Assembly: GCA_949318235.1 (NCBI GenBank)
Contig: OX439131.1
Span: 10,188,231-10,252,230 of the forward strand
From: Ecdyonurus torrentis
Taxonomy: Eukaryota; Arthropoda; Insecta; Ephemeroptera; Heptageniidae
Length of the DNA stretch: 64,000 nucleotides
Direction: 5' to 3'
Below are positions 60,001 through 64,000 of this stretch, piece after piece. The position numbers and the translations under genes are program-made. Position 1 is the stretch's first letter. The number at the start of each line of letters is the position of its first letter. A model generated the notes under the pieces. That model had not been told where the DNA came from. It did no database searches and saw only the letters and a program-made list of their open reading frames with translations.

Positions 60001-63000
60001 AAAAACTATCAAGGGTAATAGAATGACTCCTGCCAGACCTGGATTACAAATTGAACCACCTGTGAGTATATATTTTTAACCTACTTCACTTTGCTACTTG
60101 ATTATTTGTTCTATTATACTGTGATTCATGAAGTGATTAGTACAGATCAGTTACCATATGACTCAAAGCATTTTGATGAAAATCGAATATGTTTTAACAG
60201 GCTGTTCCCCCTCCACCTCAAGTGCCTATAACAACATTGTATCCTCCTGATGAGGATATAGGCAGTAAGGCAGACCGACGAGAGCGCAAAAGAAAGCACA
60301 TAGTGACAGATCTATTCAGTATGAGACCACGGATGTCGTCTAGTGCCAGTAGTACTCCTACCAAGACCTCTCCAACATCAACAAGATCAACACCTAGCTC
60401 AACAGCAAAGTCCACTTCTACTACAACGAGACCCTCTCCTGCTTCCACAAGCAAGAACTCAGAGGGACCACCACCTGCTAAGAGAAGTAGAGGCAAAAAT
60501 CAAACTCCAAAGCAACAGAATCCTGGGCAAGAGGATCTCATGTTAATTAAAGTAAGTTCAAATACAGGTACATTTAAAGCTACAGGAAAAATATGTATAT
60601 ACTGTATTTCATTGATCAATAAGATGCCCTAAAGTTGTTTCTAGACTTTTCATATTTCATGTATTGAGATAAATATTGGTAATTAGAGTGCAGTAATTTA
60701 AGTTTTAAATGTCGACATATTCTACTTCAGAGTTTGAGTGGGGCAGCCTTGGAAAACACAAGCACAAGCAGTAAGAGCAGGGGCCGTGGTGGTGCTGCTG
60801 TTGCAAGTGATTTACGTAGAGTTAGAACTTTGATGCCTCGTGCCAAGGGAGATGATTCTCCTGTCACTGAGCCACCGCCGCCTCATAACCCGTGCACCAG
60901 ACCTCTAGACACTCCTCCAGCTGGACCTCCACCTGGTAAGAATTTCAGTAACCGCTAAAATAAATAATTCTTCAGTAACTTAAAATCATTGTATGCTCTG
61001 GATGAAGTGAGCACAAAATTGCATAAGCTGGGAAAAATAAAGAGCTGATAATTATTGTGCATTTATATAGGCCTATATATATCTCTTTTTTTTTTTTTTT
61101 TTTTTGTAACTTTTTTGTTTTGTTATGGGCAGCAAGATTTGTTTTGCTTTGTAATCTTCTGATCAATAAATTGATTAATTTTTATAATATTTGTCATGTG
61201 TCCTTTTTCTTCTCTCTCTCTCTTTCTTTCTCAATAATAAAATTATGTAAAAATAAGAAATGCCATTTTTTTGTTCTATCTTGCAGCTAGTATCCTATCA
61301 GGAATAGAGATTGAGATGGATGGAGACAATTATAAATGTCCAAACAAGGATTGTGGTAAACTGTACAGGAAAGAAAGTCTACTACAGGTAAGCACAAAGT
61401 TTTATGATTACAAAAATTCTCTAAATTGATTAACATTTATAATTCATACAATAAAAATTGAATGTGTTTTTTACAGATGCACATAAAGCACTATCACCCT
61501 GAACTAAAGAGCCTACTAGTTGTGGTGCCTAAAGTCCTTGACTTTGCCTATGCTCGTACTGTTGGTGACCTGCCCTCCACTGCAGTCACACCAAGGTCAA
61601 GCTCAAGCCATGCCGCCTCCACCGCTCCTGCTACACCTCCTGCCCCTACACCACCCCCTCCTGCTTCTAGGAAGAGTTTCACCCCTCAGATTGTGCTCAA
61701 GAAATCAGCCAAGTAAGTGGCACTGTGTCTTACTGATTGCTATCTATTTTGTATTTTTTACTAACAAGTAAGTACAGTAATTACTAACTAATTGTAAGTA
61801 CAGTAATTGAGTATAGTGTAAGGGAGATGAATAATGGCATAATGGGGATTACAATTTTGTACAGTTAAAAGCATAATATATAGTTAATTACTATTGAAAA
61901 AAAAAAAAAGCTAACCAACAAATAAGATGCTGTAATAAAATAGGATTTTCCGTCAACTGTGAATTAATTGTAGTAATTAACATATCAATATTTATTATGA
62001 CTTTTAAAGGCATAGAACACCTTGAACAAAAAAGTTGCGTAATATCCTAAAAAACCTGAAAATCGATGTTGATTTGGCTGGAGTTATTGATTTCTAATTT
62101 ATTTTCCATTCACAAAATGCCACTGCCGGTCACTGACGTCACAGCTTGCTCGGTTTACTTGCGCGTGGACCAGGCGAGCTGTGACGTCAGTGACCGGCAG
62201 CGGCATTTTGTGAATGGAAAATAAATTAGAAATCAATGACTCCGGCCACATCAACGTTGATTTTCAGAATTGTTAGGATATTACGCAATTTTTTTTGTTC
62301 AAGGTGTTCTACGCCTTTAATTGCTTATTATGGTTAGTTAAGTATATTTTCCCTATATCAATGTTTACTGTGAGTTATTTTCCTCAGGGTGACTGACAAG
62401 CCAGAGAAAGGTGAGAAGGCTGAAAAAGTAGAAGAAAAGGAGAAAGTACCTCCTCCCGTCCAGATCAATGAGGAAGCTTCACCTGCACTGTCTCTGCCTC
62501 CTCCTTCCCCTCTTGCTACAACACCTGTTAAAACTGGGCATATCAAGTAAGTGAAATGACCTTTTTTCAATTTTAATATAAGTACAGTGCAGAAGCGAAA
62601 CTCTCAATCAACTAATGCAAAGTCAAATTTTTCTTAACTACGTATCATTACGAAAACAGTTGTAAAAAATAGACAGTTGCTGATACACTATTGCCATAAG
62701 ATTAACTGTTGACATTTTGTGTGACAGGACTCTGCTGCCTGTAAATCGCAGTCCATTGAAGCCTCAAGTAGAGGAGCATGTGAGAGAGAAGCCTCACTCT
62801 GCACCCCTCTCTGCTCTGCAGCAGGCTTTGATGTCTCCTCCTGGTCACCTGGCTGCTCAGATGTTACACCATAACTCAATGGATATCAAGCCAAGACCAG
62901 CTATCAAAACTGAGGGTAATTTAAGATTTGTTGTTGGATAAGAATCTAACCAGTTGTCGCAGCAGAAACTGTAATTTTTGTGTTGGTTTATAACTATACT

Positions 63001-64000
63001 TATTTTTTATTTTTTTATTTATTTTTTTATTATTTTTTTTCTTGTTCCTGCTGATTGTTTTTTATTCTCTTCGCCATATCGTATAATTAATTTTATTGCC
63101 ATTACTAGATTTTCTTTACATACTCAATAATTTTTAATGTGCTCAAGTTTTTTATTTTTTATTCTTTTTATTATTTTTTTTTTTTTTTAATAGGTACAGT
63201 ATATAAATTTCTTGTTTCAATCACAAGCTACCATGTTGAAAATATATAATCACAATTTCCTTTGCATTTGCAATAAAATGTTATATTAAAAGCTGAGTAA
63301 CACACTTCAATTACGTACATTCCGTCTCATAAATTAAGTTGTTCTAATAATCTAATTTGTTTTCAGTGAAACCTCACTTTGTTTCCCCACAACGCATGAC
63401 ATCAGGGTCACACAGAGGTCGTACCAAGGAGGACAAGTCCCCCAACAAAGAGCTCGTCAACTGTATGTGTGGCATCCCTGAAGAGGATGGACTAATGATA
63501 CAGGTATAAAGGACCCAGAGTTATCTTTTACTAGCACTATTTTCCTGAACTACGCTATATTCGTTATGTCAAGTATCCTTTCTTCCTGCCATTGGGTATT
63601 ATTTCATTGTATTAAGATAATTTGAGTTCTAACTATTTACATATTTTATGATGTTTTCTTTGCTGTAGTGACACTAGTATTAACCCTCATGAAAAATGAA
63701 GTTTGGAATTTATAAGGCAAAGAGTCAGAGATCCAACATTTCCAGATTGGTGCCTCATGGTCCAAAGTACAATTGTGCAAAATAATCAAGTCCCACTAAG
63801 ATCACTTTGATTACCTCACAACTGTGACTGAAGAGATGTTGTTGTGTTTGTTCCAGTGTGACTTGTGCATGTGCTGGCAACACGGAGCTTGCAACATGAT
63901 TGAAACAGATGACCAGGTGCCTGACAAGTATGTGTGCCACATTTGTCTGCACCCAGCACGGCAGCGATTGTCTCACAAGTACGCACATGACCAGGATTGG
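57057..64000 (+). CDS. PHF20/MBD-R2-like NSL-complex protein, 3' end outside window
   Basis: Chromatin reader of the MOF-containing NSL histone acetyltransferase complex. Fourteen coding exons: 57057-57277, 57623-57792, 57886-58069, 58139-58303, 58716-58882, 59967-60061, 60201-60551, 60731-60935, 61287-61387, 61477-61712, 62388-62546, 62728-62915, 63367-63503 and 63857-64000+. They give 841 codons in consistent phase. Order: charged N-terminus, Tudor domain 1 (about 176-230, [20 protein letters not shown]), Tudor domain 2 (about 279-334, [19 protein letters not shown]), Ser/Pro-rich basic linker, a C2H2 finger (about 537-562, [20 protein letters not shown]), Pro-rich linkers and a C4HC3 PHD finger (C780, C782, C794, C797, H802, C805, C820, C823), followed by [10 protein letters not shown] at the edge. 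I see no THAP domain of the kind found in fly MBD-R2. The exon ending at 58882 uses a GC donor. The intron after it (58883-59966) holds three repeats. Confidence 0.93.
58883..58884 (+). other. Noncanonical GC splice donor
   Basis: The exon ends GATAATG at 58882 and continues GCAAGT. The coding frame resumes exactly at the acceptor TTACAG (59961-59966), reconstituting the second Tudor domain. No GT donor keeps the frame here. Confidence 0.85.
59019..59280. mobile_element. Inverted-repeat element in PHF20-like intron
   Basis: ATGATAATAAAGAAACGGAT and AGTTACCAGCAAGGACCTTA pair with the right arm ending TTTCTTTATTATCAT. Arms of about 70 bp with a few mismatches, 262 bp in total. Confidence 0.75.
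59298..59673 (-). mobile_element. 5'-truncated non-LTR retrotransposon with target duplication
   Basis: A minus-strand frame from 59649 encodes the C-terminal end of a reverse-transcriptase polyprotein ([19 protein letters not shown]...GRPKTSW). The 3' end has the hairpin CCCCGAAAGGG and finishes in (ATGT)n, a 3' tail seen in several non-LTR families. The 11-base AAAATTACTTA flanks it exactly at 59287-59297 and 59674-59684, a target-site duplication. This proves retrotransposition with 5' truncation. Confidence 0.88.
59724..59932. mobile_element. Inverted-repeat MITE, 209 bp
   Basis: Arms of about 75 bp: ATATCGATGCCTCCGCGTCA, GCGAGCATCTACACTTTCC and TTTCCGACAAAACGACTATC, all matched in reverse on the right with few mismatches. 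CpG-rich core. Same intron as the two preceding elements. Confidence 0.8.
62008..62316. mobile_element. TTAA-target palindromic MITE, copy 2
   Basis: A 309 bp palindrome closely similar to 34809-35115, including both TGACGTCA octamers (62134-62141, 62182-62189). TTAA flanks it at 62004-62007 and 62317-62320. Lies in an intron of the PHF20-like gene. Confidence 0.9.

Noticed and set aside
60218..60496. Reverse-strand open frame opposite a PHF20-like exon, also near 57614 and 58605
   Set aside because: Mirror frames of Pro/Ser-rich coding exons. The forward frames carry the domains and close splice phases.

Overview
This is a eukaryotic nuclear window, very AT-rich by eye (roughly 30% GC). Genes have spliced exons with GT-AG introns, and microsatellites and inverted-repeat elements are dense. 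A brachyurin-like chymotrypsin (SFGAA...C...TGI at the C-terminus), arthropod-style C-type lectins (WT[AGS]G[RK] motif), TCAGT-type initiators and an NSL-complex PHF20/MBD-R2 homologue point to an arthropod. The protease favours a crustacean, probably malacostracan. The species cannot be fixed from the window alone.

Layout. 1985-6230 (-): 7-exon secreted chymotrypsin-like protease. 11990-14383 (+): single-exon protein with eight C2H2 fingers. 17751-24665 (+): 15-exon M1 aminopeptidase N. 25323-26890 (+): candidate small cysteine-rich secreted peptide without a visible start codon. 27547-28430 (-): 5'-truncated non-LTR retrotransposon. 28857-47730: C-type lectin cluster, all on the minus strand, with two 5-exon genes, an orphan last exon and two 6-exon genes. 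An intron-containing small heat-shock protein on the plus strand (39264-40080) interrupts it. 48-56 kb: repeats almost wall to wall, with one small membrane-protein gene (51852-52229, +) that looks frameshifted. 56092-56757 (-): GINS subunit SLD5, head to head with a PHF20-like gene (57057 to the right edge, +) that runs off the window in its PHD finger.

Exon models were built by hand. Where I give a complete model, splice phases close across every junction: 284 aa protease, 943 aa aminopeptidase, 166, 164, 151 and 159 aa lectins, 178 aa sHSP and 841 codons of the PHF20-like protein. The protease and aminopeptidase would fit digestive proteolysis and the lectins pattern recognition. SLD5 and the PHF20-like gene are housekeeping nuclear genes sharing a short divergent promoter.

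The most distinctive signal is the collection of non-autonomous inverted-repeat transposons: at least a dozen families, several multi-copy, some nested. One nesting event has an empty-site paralogue in the same window that proves a TTAA target. Several unrelated families carry symmetric TGACGTCA-like (CRE-like) motifs. I saw no tRNA, rRNA or CRISPR.
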